Positions 7,918 to 16,389 of a stretch of DNA of 64,000 nucleotides are shown one piece after another. This DNA comes from Marisimplicoccus sp964437815 (lineage in GTDB: Bacteria; Bacteroidota; Bacteroidia; Flavobacteriales; Flavobacteriaceae), in the NCBI GenBank assembly GCA_964437815.1, contig CAYTIE010000004.1, positions 1 to 64,000 on the forward strand, given 5' to 3'. Numbering within the stretch: the stretch's first letter is position 1; the number at the start of each line of letters is the position of its first letter. The notes beneath the pieces were generated by a model that made no database searches, was not told where the DNA came from, and saw nothing but the letters and a program-made list of their open reading frames with translations. The translations under genes were made by a program, and so were the position numbers.

Positions 7918-9082
7918 TAATAAAGGATTTTATGGAAACTATGGCGGTGCTTTTGTACCTGAGATGCTTTTTCCTAACCTTGATGAATTAGAGAAAAATT
8001 ATAATAAGATAATCAATGACAAAGATTTTCAAAATGATTATAATAATCTTTTGAAGGACTATGTAGGTAGACCTACTCCACTTTATTTTGCTGAAAGAAT
8101 GTCACATAAGCATAAATGTAAAATTTATCTCAAAAGAGAAGATTTATGTCATACTGGTGCACATAAAATTAATAATACAATAGGTCAAATCCTACTAGCT
8201 AAAAGATTAGGAAAAAAAAGAATTATTGCTGAAACTGGTGCTGGTCAGCATGGTGTTGCGACTGCAACAGTTTGTGCCTTGGCTGGCATTGAATGTGTAA
8301 TATATATGGGAGCTGTTGACATCAAAAGGCAGGCTCCTAATGTAGCTAGAATGAAAATGTTAGGGGCAAGTGTTGTTGCAGTAGAATCTGGGAGTAAGAC
8401 ACTTAAAGATGCAACAAATGAAGCAATTAGAGATTGGATTAATAATCCTATTACCACACATTATATTATTGGATCAGTAGTTGGACCTCATCCTTATCCT
8501 GATATGGTGGCAAAATTTCAATCTGTAGTTTCTAAAGAAATTAAATCTCAATTATTGGAAAAAGAAGGCACTGAAAATCCAAATTACCTAATAGCTAATA
8601 TTGGAGGTGGAAGTAATGCAGCTGGATTATATTATCATTATTTAGAAGATCAAAACGTAAAAATAATTTCAGTTGAGGCAGCAGGAGAAGGTGTTGAATC
8701 TGGTAAAAGTGCTGCTACCTCAGTCCTAGGAAAAACAGGAATTATTCATGGAAGTAAAACTCTTTTAATGCAGACTAACGATGGTCAAATAATTGAACCC
8801 TACTCCATATCAGCTGGATTAGATTATCCAGGAGTTGGCCCTCTTCACGCACATTTATTGGAAAGTAAAAGAGCAGAATTTATGTCTATTACTGATAATG
8901 ATGCTATGCTTGCAGGATTAGAAGTTTCAAAACTTGAAGGTATAATTCCTGCGATAGAAACAGCGCATGCTTTTGCAGCATTTAATTATTTAGATTTTAA
9001 AGCTGATGACATTATTGTAGTTAATTTTTCAGGAAGAGGAGATAAAGACTTGAACACATATATTGAATATTTTAATTTATGA
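7901..9082 (+). CDS. trpB: tryptophan synthase beta chain
   Basis: This 393-residue PLP enzyme condenses indole with L-serine. Lys89 in HTGAHKINN forms the Schiff base. Other marks are ETGAGQHGVA, the phosphate-binding GGGSNA and the C-terminal SGRGDKD. Motif content and length fit the canonical TrpB1 that pairs with TrpA, encoded next. It overlaps trpF by 17 bp and trpA by 4 bp. Confidence 0.97.
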   Translation: MKYTVDNKGFYGNYGGAFVPEMLFPNLDELEKNYNKIINDKDFQNDYNNLLKDYVGRPTPLYFAERMSHKHKCKIYLKREDLCHTGAHKINNTIGQILLAKRLGKKRIIAETGAGQHGVATATVCALAGIECVIYMGAVDIKRQAPNVARMKMLGASVVAVESGSKTLKDATNEAIRDWINNPITTHYIIGSVVGPHPYPDMVAKFQSVVSKEIKSQLLEKEGTENPNYLIANIGGGSNAAGLYYHYLEDQNVKIISVEAAGEGVESGKSAATSVLGKTGIIHGSKTLLMQTNDGQIIEPYSISAGLDYPGVGPLHAHLLESKRAEFMSITDNDAMLAGLEVSKLEGIIPAIETAHAFAAFNYLDFKADDIIVVNFSGRGDKDLNTYIEYFNL

Positions 9083-9846
9083 TGAACAGAATAGACAAAA
9101 AATTACAAGAGGAAGAAAAATTATTATCCATATACTTTACGGCTGGATATCCTAATTTGAATGATACAGTAGATATTATTTTAAAGCTTCAAAACTCTGG
9201 TGTAGATATGATTGAAATAGGTTTACCATTTAGTGATCCCTTAGCTGATGGTCCGACAATTCAGGATAGTTCTACTCAAGCAATTAAGAATGGGATGAAT
9301 ACAAATGTATTGTTTGAGCAGCTAGAAGGTATTAGAGATAAGGTTTCAATTCCTTTAATTATTATGGGATATTTTAATCCTATACTTCAATTTGGAGTTG
9401 AAGAATTTTGTAAAAAATGTAATGAAATTGGAATTGATGGATTAATTATTCCTGACCTACCAATTGATTATTACGAAGAGAATTATAAAGTAATATTTGA
9501 AAAATATGAAATTTATAATATGTTTTTAATTGCCCCTCAGACTTCAGATGAAAGAATCAAAAAGATTGATTCAATATCAAAAGGTTTTATTTATATGGTA
9601 AGTTCTTCCAGCATAACTGGATCAAAAGACTCATTTAGCTCTGAGCAGATACATTATTTTGAGAGAATAGAAAAAATGAATCTTAAAACTCCAAGGATAA
9701 TTGGCTTTGGAGTTGGAAGTAATAAAACGTTTGAGGCTACAATCAAATATTCCAAAGGAGCTATAATAGGCTCTGCATTTATAAAAAATATAAAATCAAA
9801 GGGAACTGATTCTATAGGATCTTTTATATCATCAATCAAAGGCTAA
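9079..9846 (+). CDS. trpA: tryptophan synthase alpha chain
   Basis: This 255-residue TIM-barrel subunit cleaves indole-3-glycerol phosphate to indole and glyceraldehyde 3-phosphate and channels indole to TrpB. The catalytic Glu is in MIEIGLPFSDPLADGPTIQ, and Asp is in GLIIPDLP. The phosphate site GFGVG follows. Two adjacent ATG codons (9079 and 9082) can serve as start. It is the last gene of the operon, ends 9 bp from the convergent M19 gene, and has no obvious terminator hairpin. Confidence 0.95.
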   Translation: MMNRIDKKLQEEEKLLSIYFTAGYPNLNDTVDIILKLQNSGVDMIEIGLPFSDPLADGPTIQDSSTQAIKNGMNTNVLFEQLEGIRDKVSIPLIIMGYFNPILQFGVEEFCKKCNEIGIDGLIIPDLPIDYYEENYKVIFEKYEIYNMFLIAPQTSDERIKKIDSISKGFIYMVSSSSITGSKDSFSSEQIHYFERIEKMNLKTPRIIGFGVGSNKTFEATIKYSKGAIIGSAFIKNIKSKGTDSIGSFISSIKG

Positions 9847-9855
9847 CCTGACTAA

Positions 9856-10917
9856 TTACCAAACCCTTTTTAAAAATTGAATAAAATTTTTATTCATTAT
9901 ATTTTCTATATCAATTTTTGAAAAACCTTTTTTTTCAAGCATTGAAGGTACTTTTTGCAGGTCTGCAATTGTATCAATATCAGTTGGGGTTTGCTCTTTA
10001 CCAAATGCGCCATCTAAATCAGTACCAATCCCAACATGATAAGAGTTTCCTGATAATTGACAAATATGATCTATATTTTCTATCATTTGATCTAGTGTTA
10101 CTCCCATACCTTTTGGAGTTGATTCTCCTCTTATCCAATTAGGGACCATCATCCACGCATCTAGTGCAACACCAATAACTCCATTTCTTCTAATCAATTC
10201 TTTTATTTGATCATCAGAAAATTGTCTATTATGATCTACAAATTTTCTGCAATTATTATGGCTAGCCCACAAATGACCCTTAAAGATTTCTAGAGTTTCC
10301 CAAAAACTAACATCACTTAGATGAGTCACATCAAGTATTAAATTTAGTTCCTCAATTTTATTAATTAGTTGTTTACCTTTTGACCCAATACCTCCATTTG
10401 AATCAGTTCCATGTGCATATACACCAGGTCCGTAATGTGCTGGACCAATTGCTCTTAAACCTTTAGCAAATGATTTTTCAAGATAGTCAATGTTTACTAT
10501 TGAATCTGCTCCCTCCAAACTTAAAATATATCCGATTGGCTTTTTAGATGTTAAATCTGTTTCCCATATTTCCAAATGATTATTTAAAGTATTTAAGTCA
10601 TTAATTTGAATCATTTCACCATTTTGTTCCATTTCTTTATACCAATGTAGTTGACGTTGAGTTTGGTCCCAAGCTTGTTCTGGAGAGTTCCAGCCTTGTA
10701 GGTTAATTTTATTTTTTAAACCTGCAATTTGTGTAGCAACACAAATACCAACGTTCCCCTTTCTCATAGCATCTAGAGAAACAGTATTTTTTTCTCTATC
10801 AGGTTTGTCAGTCATACCTTTCTCGCTTTTTCTTATATACTGAACACTTTTAGTCAAATCTCTATTCCACTCAAGAGCATTCATAGCAAGATCAAGATGT
10901 GCATCAAAAATAAACAT
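9856..10917 (-). CDS. M19 renal-dipeptidase-family amidohydrolase
   Basis: This 353-residue TIM-barrel metallohydrolase has His7 and Asp9 in FDAHLDLAM as metal ligands, Glu in LSLEGADS and later ASHNNCR and GIGTDLDG motifs. M19 enzymes cleave dipeptides, often with a D-residue at the C-terminus, and other amide bonds. No signal peptide is seen, so it should act in the cytoplasm despite the name membrane dipeptidase. It is the last gene of the seven-gene operon 15960-9856. Operon context suggests it frees an amine from an amide-linked substrate, for example N-acetyl-glucosaminate or a D-amino-acid dipeptide. That role is inference. Confidence 0.82.
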   Translation of the reverse strand: MFIFDAHLDLAMNALEWNRDLTKSVQYIRKSEKGMTDKPDREKNTVSLDAMRKGNVGICVATQIAGLKNKINLQGWNSPEQAWDQTQRQLHWYKEMEQNGEMIQINDLNTLNNHLEIWETDLTSKKPIGYILSLEGADSIVNIDYLEKSFAKGLRAIGPAHYGPGVYAHGTDSNGGIGSKGKQLINKIEELNLILDVTHLSDVSFWETLEIFKGHLWASHNNCRKFVDHNRQFSDDQIKELIRRNGVIGVALDAWMMVPNWIRGESTPKGMGVTLDQMIENIDHICQLSGNSYHVGIGTDLDGAFGKEQTPTDIDTIADLQKVPSMLEKKGFSKIDIENIMNKNFIQFLKRVW

Positions 10918-10940
10918 GATTTAAATTATTAGTTTTTGTA

Positions 10941-12050
10941 TCAATTTTGTGTAATGTAATCTCTAGCAGCTACTTTCCATTCCCCTGATATTTTACCTTC
11001 ATCTATAGTAAACACCTTACTGTATTTCGGAACAGTTGGACATATATGAGTAGGTATTGAATAACAAATCATTCCAATCGGATGTTTATCTGATTCACTA
11101 CATTCAAGAACAAGATGCTCCTCACTATGACTGATCTGTTTGCTATTATTTAAATTAAGAATTTTTAATCTAGGAAAGTTCATTTCAGCTGCAACAGATT
11201 TATGACCTAGATTTATGCAAATTAAATTACTTTCTGGCTTACTAATTATACTGCCAATAAGGACTGCCGCATGAAGAAATTTTAAATCCTCAAAAGCACT
11301 TGCGTAGCGCTGATCCCATAGTAAAGAAGTTCCTGGACTTACTTCTATGTTACTTCTTTTTGCATGTATAGGAAAACTAGGTGTACCACCTGCAATAATT
11401 TTTTCAATTTTAATTCCCTTTTCTTCTATCTTATTTTTAAGTTCTAATACAAGATTAAACTCATTATCACAAATTTCTTTACGAATTGCAAAACTAGATT
11501 CGCGAATGTGACCATCATATACATGAAGACCTTTTGCTTTAAGATTGGAGGATGAAACTATTTTCTCATAAACTATACAAGCTTCATTATTTGGAATTAT
11601 ACCTGTCCTGTTCATACCACTATTAATATCTAACCATAAAGGAACTATAATATCTTTTTTATGAGCTTCTTCATTAATTTTACTAACAGAGTGATTATTA
11701 TCGACAATTGTAGAAAAAATTGAGTTAGGATAATGTTGAAAAAGATTGAGAAATCTGGAGATATTTATTCCTGTGGGTTGCATAGCAAGGAGTATATCTT
11801 TAGCTCCACATTTTGCTAAAAGTTCAGCTTCTGAGACGGTTGCACATTTAAATTTATTTATACCATAATCTATTTGCATTTTTATTATTTCAGCAATTTT
11901 ATGAGTTTTAATATGAGGCCTAAGACAATCTGTCCCACCTGCAATCTCTATCATTAGTTTAATATTTTGCTCAATTCTTTTAGGAAAAACAACTAAAGAA
12001 GGAGTAATTATGTCTTCTGCATTTTTTATTTTATACCAATCTTGTTTCAT
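10941..12050 (-). CDS. D-serine dehydratase-like PLP enzyme (D-threonine aldolase fold family)
   Basis: This 369-residue fold-type III PLP protein has an alanine-racemase-like barrel with the Schiff-base lysine in RPHIKTHK (Lys48). Its C-terminal beta domain carries the metal site THICPTV (His335, Cys337). His-x-Cys is the zinc site of D-serine dehydratases, whereas D-threonine aldolases typically have His-x-Asp, so dehydration/deamination of a beta-hydroxy D-amino acid is the likelier chemistry. It lies between ridA and the M19 gene. With KDG kinase and KDPG aldolase in the operon, D-glucosaminate, whose deamination gives KDG, is an attractive substrate. Confidence 0.8.
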   Translation of the reverse strand: MKQDWYKIKNAEDIITPSLVVFPKRIEQNIKLMIEIAGGTDCLRPHIKTHKIAEIIKMQIDYGINKFKCATVSEAELLAKCGAKDILLAMQPTGINISRFLNLFQHYPNSIFSTIVDNNHSVSKINEEAHKKDIIVPLWLDINSGMNRTGIIPNNEACIVYEKIVSSSNLKAKGLHVYDGHIRESSFAIRKEICDNEFNLVLELKNKIEEKGIKIEKIIAGGTPSFPIHAKRSNIEVSPGTSLLWDQRYASAFEDLKFLHAAVLIGSIISKPESNLICINLGHKSVAAEMNFPRLKILNLNNSKQISHSEEHLVLECSESDKHPIGMICYSIPTHICPTVPKYSKVFTIDEGKISGEWKVAARDYITQN

Positions 12051-12059
12051 CTCTGATAT

Positions 12060-12524
12060 TTAGTATAATTCAAACATAGCCTCAATTTCAACTGGAATTC
12101 CTCCTGGAAGAATCATTCCTACAGCACTTCTTACACCAATCCCATTGTCTTCACCAAAAATATCAGACATCAATTCACTAAATCCATTAATTACATATGG
12201 ATGATTCTCAAAGTTTGGATTGCTGTTTACCATTCCAAGTACCTTTACTACTCTTTTAATTTTATCTATATCTCCAAAATGTGTTTGAATGGAAGACAAC
12301 ATTGTTAATCCAACCTGCCTAGCTGCTAATTTACCATCCTCTTTTGTCATATTATCTCCTAACCTTCCTTTTAAAAGCGTTCCATCCATTTTAACAGGCC
12401 CTTGACCTGAGACATATAAAAATTTACCAACTACTAATACAGGTTTATATACACCTGCAGGTTTTGGAGCTGGAGGAAATTCAATATTCAATTCTTTTAG
12501 TTTTTGTGATGGTAAATTTTTCAT
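12060..12524 (-). CDS. RidA family enamine/imine deaminase
   Basis: This 154-residue protein of the YjgF/RidA fold has the substrate-binding stretch VRSAVGMILPGGIPVEIEA, including the key Arg. RidA proteins hydrolyse reactive enamine/imine intermediates released by PLP dehydratases. Its position directly before the D-serine-dehydratase-like gene fits that role exactly. It is longer than E. coli RidA (128 residues), with an N-terminal extension ending in PPAPKPAGVYKP. It is predicted to be cytoplasmic. Confidence 0.88.
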   Translation of the reverse strand: MKNLPSQKLKELNIEFPPAPKPAGVYKPVLVVGKFLYVSGQGPVKMDGTLLKGRLGDNMTKEDGKLAARQVGLTMLSSIQTHFGDIDKIKRVVKVLGMVNSNPNFENHPYVINGFSELMSDIFGEDNGIGVRSAVGMILPGGIPVEIEAMFELY

Positions 12525-12527
12525 TTT

Positions 12528-13844
12528 TTATATAAATATATCCAATATTAAAACACCTATCAATCCAGTTACTCCAACGATAGTTTCCATTACTGTCCAT
12601 GTTGAAAGAGTTTCTTTAACAGTCAGATTAAAATACTCTTTAAACATCCAGAATCCAGCATCATTAACATGTGATAACATTAAGCTTCCAGAACCAATTG
12701 CTAGGACCATTAATTCTGGACTTACATCAGAGTTAGAAATTAATGGAAGTACAATTCCTGCAGCTGTTAAACCTGCCACAGTTGCAGATCCAACACAAAC
12801 TCTAATAACTGTTGCTATAAGCCAAGCTAAAATTAAAGGAGATATTTGTGAGCCATCTAATAAGGCTCCAATATAATCGCTTACTCCACTATCAATTAAA
12901 ATTTGTTTTAAAGCACCTGCCCCAGAAATAATTAGTAAAACCATTGTTATGCTTGAGACAGAAATTGAAATAGAGTTCATCAATTCAGTCATTTTTTTTC
13001 TACGAGATAATCCAAGTGTGTAAATAGCAACTAAGACAGAAAGTAACATAGCAATTACAGGATCACCTATGAATACAATTATTTCTTTAAACATAGAATC
13101 ACCTGGATAAATAATAGTGAATATTGAGGAAAATATAATTAGTATAACAGGTAATAAAGCAGTCAATACACTAATTCCCATCCCTGGCATTTCCTCATCT
13201 TTTAAAATAATAGGATTATAAAATTCTTTTAAGGGAGTAGCATTAATATTTTTAATTGTTCGAGAAAATAAGGGACCTGCCACTATTATTGCTGGGATAG
13301 CAATTATAATTCCATATAATAAGGTTTTACCAATGTCTGCATTAAACATACTTGAAATAGCTGTAGGAGCTGGGTGAGGAGGTAAAAATCCATGAGTTAC
13401 AGATAAAGATGCAAGCATAGGTAAACCAACATAAATTAATGGTAATCCTGAAGATGCTGCCACTGTAAACACCAAAGGTATTAAGATTACAAATCCTACA
13501 GAGTAAAACATAGGAATACCCACAATAAAACCAGCAACAACAACTGCCCATTGAATATATTTAATTCCAAAGCTAGATATCAATTTAGAAGTAATTCTTT
13601 GTGCTGCTCCACTATCAGCAACTAGTTTCCCTAGCATTGCCCCAAAACCTAAAATCAAAACCAAAAACCCTAGTGTATCTCCAATACCTTTTTGAATTGA
13701 TTCTACAATATTTAGCAGCTCCATTCCTTGAAATAATCCAACAAAAATACATACGGTTATAAATGATATAAATGCATCAAGTTTAAATCTTGCTATTAGT
13801 ATAAATAACAATAGAATTCCAAAAATTACAATAAGTAAAGGCAT
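12528..13844 (-). CDS. gntP: GntP-family sugar-acid:H+ symporter
   Basis: This 438-residue integral membrane protein has about 12 hydrophobic segments. GntP carriers import gluconate and related hydroxy acids. Family marks include the HGFLPPHPAPTA loop, GSATVAGLTAAGIVLP and SHVNDAGFW near the C-terminus. It ends 3 bp before ridA and shares the catabolic operon, so it probably imports the operon's substrate, likely an (amino) sugar acid. It might also supply gluconate to gluconokinase (19089-19571). Confidence 0.88.
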   Translation of the reverse strand: MPLLIVIFGILLLFILIARFKLDAFISFITVCIFVGLFQGMELLNIVESIQKGIGDTLGFLVLILGFGAMLGKLVADSGAAQRITSKLISSFGIKYIQWAVVVAGFIVGIPMFYSVGFVILIPLVFTVAASSGLPLIYVGLPMLASLSVTHGFLPPHPAPTAISSMFNADIGKTLLYGIIIAIPAIIVAGPLFSRTIKNINATPLKEFYNPIILKDEEMPGMGISVLTALLPVILIIFSSIFTIIYPGDSMFKEIIVFIGDPVIAMLLSVLVAIYTLGLSRRKKMTELMNSISISVSSITMVLLIISGAGALKQILIDSGVSDYIGALLDGSQISPLILAWLIATVIRVCVGSATVAGLTAAGIVLPLISNSDVSPELMVLAIGSGSLMLSHVNDAGFWMFKEYFNLTVKETLSTWTVMETIVGVTGLIGVLILDIFI

Positions 13845-13867
13845 GTGTTTTTAGTTTTTAATTTTAA

Positions 13868-14248
13868 TTAAGTCGGGTTAGTCATAAACACATAGGCGAA
13901 AAGTAGTGCAAAAATTAAATAGAATACAGTCAAGAAAATAATAATTTCTGAATGTGTTTGAATATTAGGGATTTCTTTAATCAATGTAATTGCTCCAACT
14001 GCAAAATGCATAAAGTTTCCAATGGCAATTGGTCTATTATAAATTCCTCCAATTAGCGTTCCTTTCGCCATCCAATTCAAAATCCCAAATCCCAAATATA
14101 ATGCACTCAATATTTTCAAAAAAAGTATTGTAATAATAGTTGGTTCAACGCTTAGATATTCCGCTATTTCATGAGGTAAGAAAGAAAGAAGGATCCCAAT
14201 TATTGAACAGAATAGTGCGCTTGAAATCATTAAAAGTTTTGTTTTCAT
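13868..14248 (-). CDS. uncharacterised small membrane protein in the sugar-acid operon
   Basis: This 126-residue protein has four predicted membrane segments (about residues 5-25, 36-57, 74-92 and 101-122) and no catalytic motif that I recognise. It overlaps the KDPG aldolase gene by 4 bp, lies 23 bp ahead of gntP, and so is an integral part of the operon. It might assist the permease or be an orphan membrane protein. No function is assigned. Confidence 0.7.
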   Translation of the reverse strand: MKTKLLMISSALFCSIIGILLSFLPHEIAEYLSVEPTIITILFLKILSALYLGFGILNWMAKGTLIGGIYNRPIAIGNFMHFAVGAITLIKEIPNIQTHSEIIIFLTVFYLIFALLFAYVFMTNPT

Positions 14249-14910
14249 CTTAAGGATTTAATTGTTTTTAAAGTTTTTTGAACATTTTTCGTTAATAAAT
14301 CATAATCTTTATTTTCTAAAATATCATTAGAAATGAGTTTAGAACCCATACCCACACATGTAACTCCAGAGTCAAACCATGATTTTAAGTTGTCATATTC
14401 CATTGAAACTCCTCCTGTTGGCATGACAGAAGTCCATGGTTGAGGCCCTTTTATGCTCTTAACAAATTTTGGCCCTAATACATCACCAGGAAATAATTTA
14501 ACAAGTTCGCAACCAAATTCTTCTGCAGTTGCAATTTCAGTTAGTGAACTACAACCTGCAGACCACATTAATTTTCTTCTGTTACATATACGGGCAATAT
14601 CTTCTCTAAAAACTGGGGTTACAACAAAGTTTGTTCCAGCTAACATATATTGGGAAGCTGCTTTTGCATCAGTTATAGAACCAACACCTAAAATCATTCC
14701 AGGTAATGCGGAAATTGAATATTTAATTATATCGGTAAAAACTTCTAGAGCAAAATCACCTCTGTTAGTAAATTCCATAAGACGAGCGCCTCCTTCATAA
14801 CAAGCTTTAAGAACATCTTTAGCTACTGATTTATCTTCATGATAGAAAAGGGGAACCATTCCAGATTCTTCCATCTGTTGTAGTACTTGAATTTTTGAAT
14901 ATTGAGCCAT
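14245..14910 (-). CDS. eda: 2-dehydro-3-deoxy-phosphogluconate (KDPG) aldolase
   Basis: This 221-residue class I aldolase is of KDPG/KHG type. Glu in the MEFTNRGD motif and the Schiff-base lysine in LVKLFPGD are visible, as is PTGGVS in the phosphate site. It splits KDPG into pyruvate and glyceraldehyde 3-phosphate. It overlaps the small membrane protein gene by 4 bp and follows kdgK by 9 bp, so KDG kinase and aldolase act in sequence. It could also use related 2-keto-3-deoxy acids. Confidence 0.92.
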   Translation of the reverse strand: MAQYSKIQVLQQMEESGMVPLFYHEDKSVAKDVLKACYEGGARLMEFTNRGDFALEVFTDIIKYSISALPGMILGVGSITDAKAASQYMLAGTNFVVTPVFREDIARICNRRKLMWSAGCSSLTEIATAEEFGCELVKLFPGDVLGPKFVKSIKGPQPWTSVMPTGGVSMEYDNLKSWFDSGVTCVGMGSKLISNDILENKDYDLLTKNVQKTLKTIKSLR

Positions 14911-14919
14911 ATATAGTTA

Positions 14920-15960
14920 TTATCGAGTAACTCGCCCAGAAGCGTCTCCATTCATAAGTTTTTCTATTTCTTCAACAGTAACAAGATTTGCATCTCCTTT
15001 AATTGTATGTTTAAGACAAGAAGCAGCTACGGCAAAATCCAATGCTTTTTGATCTTCATTAGGATAATTTAAAAGACCATATATCAATCCACCCACAAAC
15101 GAATCTCCAGCACCTACACGATCAACAATATCAGTTATTTGATATTGAATGCTTTCATACATTTTTTTACCATCATAAAGAACTCCAGCCCAAGAATTGT
15201 GAGAAGCTGAAATTGACCCTCTTAATGTTATAATTACTTTTTTAGCTCTAGGAAATTTTTTCATCATTTGTTTACAAACAGATATAAAAGCTTCGGCTTT
15301 AATATCATGTCCTTGAGTGTTTATATCTAGGCCTTCTGGTTTAATCCCAAACTGCATTTCAGCATCTTCTTCATTACCTAAAATAATATCACAATAGGAA
15401 GTAAGCTCGGTCATAATTGCTTCACGATTTCCTCCATATTGCCATAGTTTAGATCTGTAATTTAGATCTGTAGAAATAGTAATACCCCGTTCACTTGCAA
15501 TTTTAACTGCTTCTAAACAAACATCGGCAGCACTTTTTGAAATTGCTGGGGTAATACCGGTCCAATGAAACCAAGAAGCTCCATCAAAAACTTGATCCCA
15601 ATCTATCATCCCTGATTCAATTTCAGCCATAGCAGAATTAGCTCGATCATATACTACTTTACTTCCTCTACTTACTGCACCTGTTTCTATAAAATAAATC
15701 CCTAGGCGATCTCCACCATAAGTTATATGCGAAGTTCCAACACCTCTTTTACGCATCTCCATTAATGCACATTCACCAATATCTGTTTTGGGTAATCGGG
15801 TTACAAACTCAACAGGAACTCCATAATTTGCTAATGATACTGCAACATTAGACTCTCCTCCGCCGTAAACAACATCAAAGCTATTTGTTTGAGAAAAGCG
15901 AAGAAAACCAGGAGGGGATAGTCTTAACATAATCTCTCCGAAAGTCACAACTTTATTCAT
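14920..15960 (-). CDS. kdgK: 2-dehydro-3-deoxygluconate kinase (PfkB family)
   Basis: This 346-residue ribokinase-fold sugar kinase has GGGESNVAVSLANYG near the N-terminus and the PfkB signature DRVGAGDSFVGGLIYG near the C-terminus, with the catalytic Asp in GAGDS. The length and the adjacent KDPG aldolase indicate phosphorylation of 2-keto-3-deoxygluconate. It is the first gene of the operon. A TATTTTTG box lies 40 bp upstream. Enzymes of this type can accept several keto-deoxy sugar acids. Confidence 0.9.
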   Translation of the reverse strand: MNKVVTFGEIMLRLSPPGFLRFSQTNSFDVVYGGGESNVAVSLANYGVPVEFVTRLPKTDIGECALMEMRKRGVGTSHITYGGDRLGIYFIETGAVSRGSKVVYDRANSAMAEIESGMIDWDQVFDGASWFHWTGITPAISKSAADVCLEAVKIASERGITISTDLNYRSKLWQYGGNREAIMTELTSYCDIILGNEEDAEMQFGIKPEGLDINTQGHDIKAEAFISVCKQMMKKFPRAKKVIITLRGSISASHNSWAGVLYDGKKMYESIQYQITDIVDRVGAGDSFVGGLIYGLLNYPNEDQKALDFAVAASCLKHTIKGDANLVTVEEIEKLMNGDASGRVTR

Positions 15961-16000
15961 TAGTGTATATATTTAATCTTCCAAACCTCTAATATAACCA

Positions 16001-16008
16001 CAAAAATA
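16001..16008 (-). promoter_or_regulatory. predicted -7 box of the kdgK operon
   Basis: The minus strand reads TATTTTTG (TAnnTTTG), giving a predicted start near 15996 and a leader of about 36 nt. The box overlaps the left end of the 120-bp repeat. An inverted repeat lies directly upstream of it, where a regulator could act. No well-spaced -33 TTG is seen. In the second repeat copy the box is broken by one missing A. Confidence 0.5.
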
Positions 16009-16122
16009 TTAATTGCAGAGTGTTCTAATGCTGCAATCTTGATAACCTTAAACTACTTGTTGTTAGTATTTATTAAAAAGTTTTAATATAATTATATTTA
16101 TATTAGAGAATGAGTATAAATT
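16003..16122 (+). repeat. 120-bp direct repeat, copy 1 (upstream of the immunity-like gene)
   Basis: Every base of 16003-16122 is identical to 16390-16509 (offset 387). The repeat covers the upstream region, the start codon and the first four codons (MSIN) of the following gene. Beyond 16122 about 13 of the next 17 bases still match. There is no transposase and there are no terminal inverted repeats. Confidence 0.95.
16012..16037. promoter_or_regulatory. inverted repeat, possible operator
   Basis: ATTGCAG (16012-16018) and CTGCAAT (16031-16037) are perfect inverted arms around a 12-nt spacer. The element sits in the divergent region between kdgK and the immunity-like gene, just upstream of the kdgK -7 box. 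It could bind a dimeric regulator or fold as a hairpin. An identical copy is at 16399-16424 in the second repeat. Confidence 0.5.
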
Positions 16123-16385
16123 TAATAGTAGGAGCTGAAGTTTCAGTTGGAGTTTCCATATTTATGTTTTTTGCTGGTATTATTGGACTAGCTATTTTTT
16201 TCGTGCCAACTATCGTTGCTTTTAAAAGGTCTCACCGTAATAGATGGGTAATTTTATTGATGAACGTTTTTGGAGCAACAATAATTCTTTGGATTATTGC
16301 TCTGGTTTGGGCGCTTAATAAATTTGATGATCCTGTTAAGGGTGGACACCAGATTGATGGTCAGCCTGGAGATAGAGTTTTATAA
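16110..16385 (+). CDS. superinfection-immunity-like small membrane protein
   Basis: This 91-residue protein has two membrane segments (about residues 12-34 and 47-67). The connecting VPTIVAFKRSHRNRWVILLMNVFGAT and IIALVWAL match the Imm_superinfect family named after phage T4 Imm, which blocks DNA entry of superinfecting phages. Bacterial members are common and mostly untested, so the role here is open. The gene starts inside repeat copy 1, and its first residues MSINLIVGAE resemble MSINSILGDE of the downstream oxygenase. It lies divergent from kdgK. Confidence 0.75.
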   Translation: MSINLIVGAEVSVGVSIFMFFAGIIGLAIFFVPTIVAFKRSHRNRWVILLMNVFGATIILWIIALVWALNKFDDPVKGGHQIDGQPGDRVL

Positions 16386-16389
16386 GAAC

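Noticed and set aside
9847..9900. Terminator for the trp operon
   Set aside because: Only AT-rich imperfect pairings lie inside the M19 gene end; no stem with a clean U-tract is seen.
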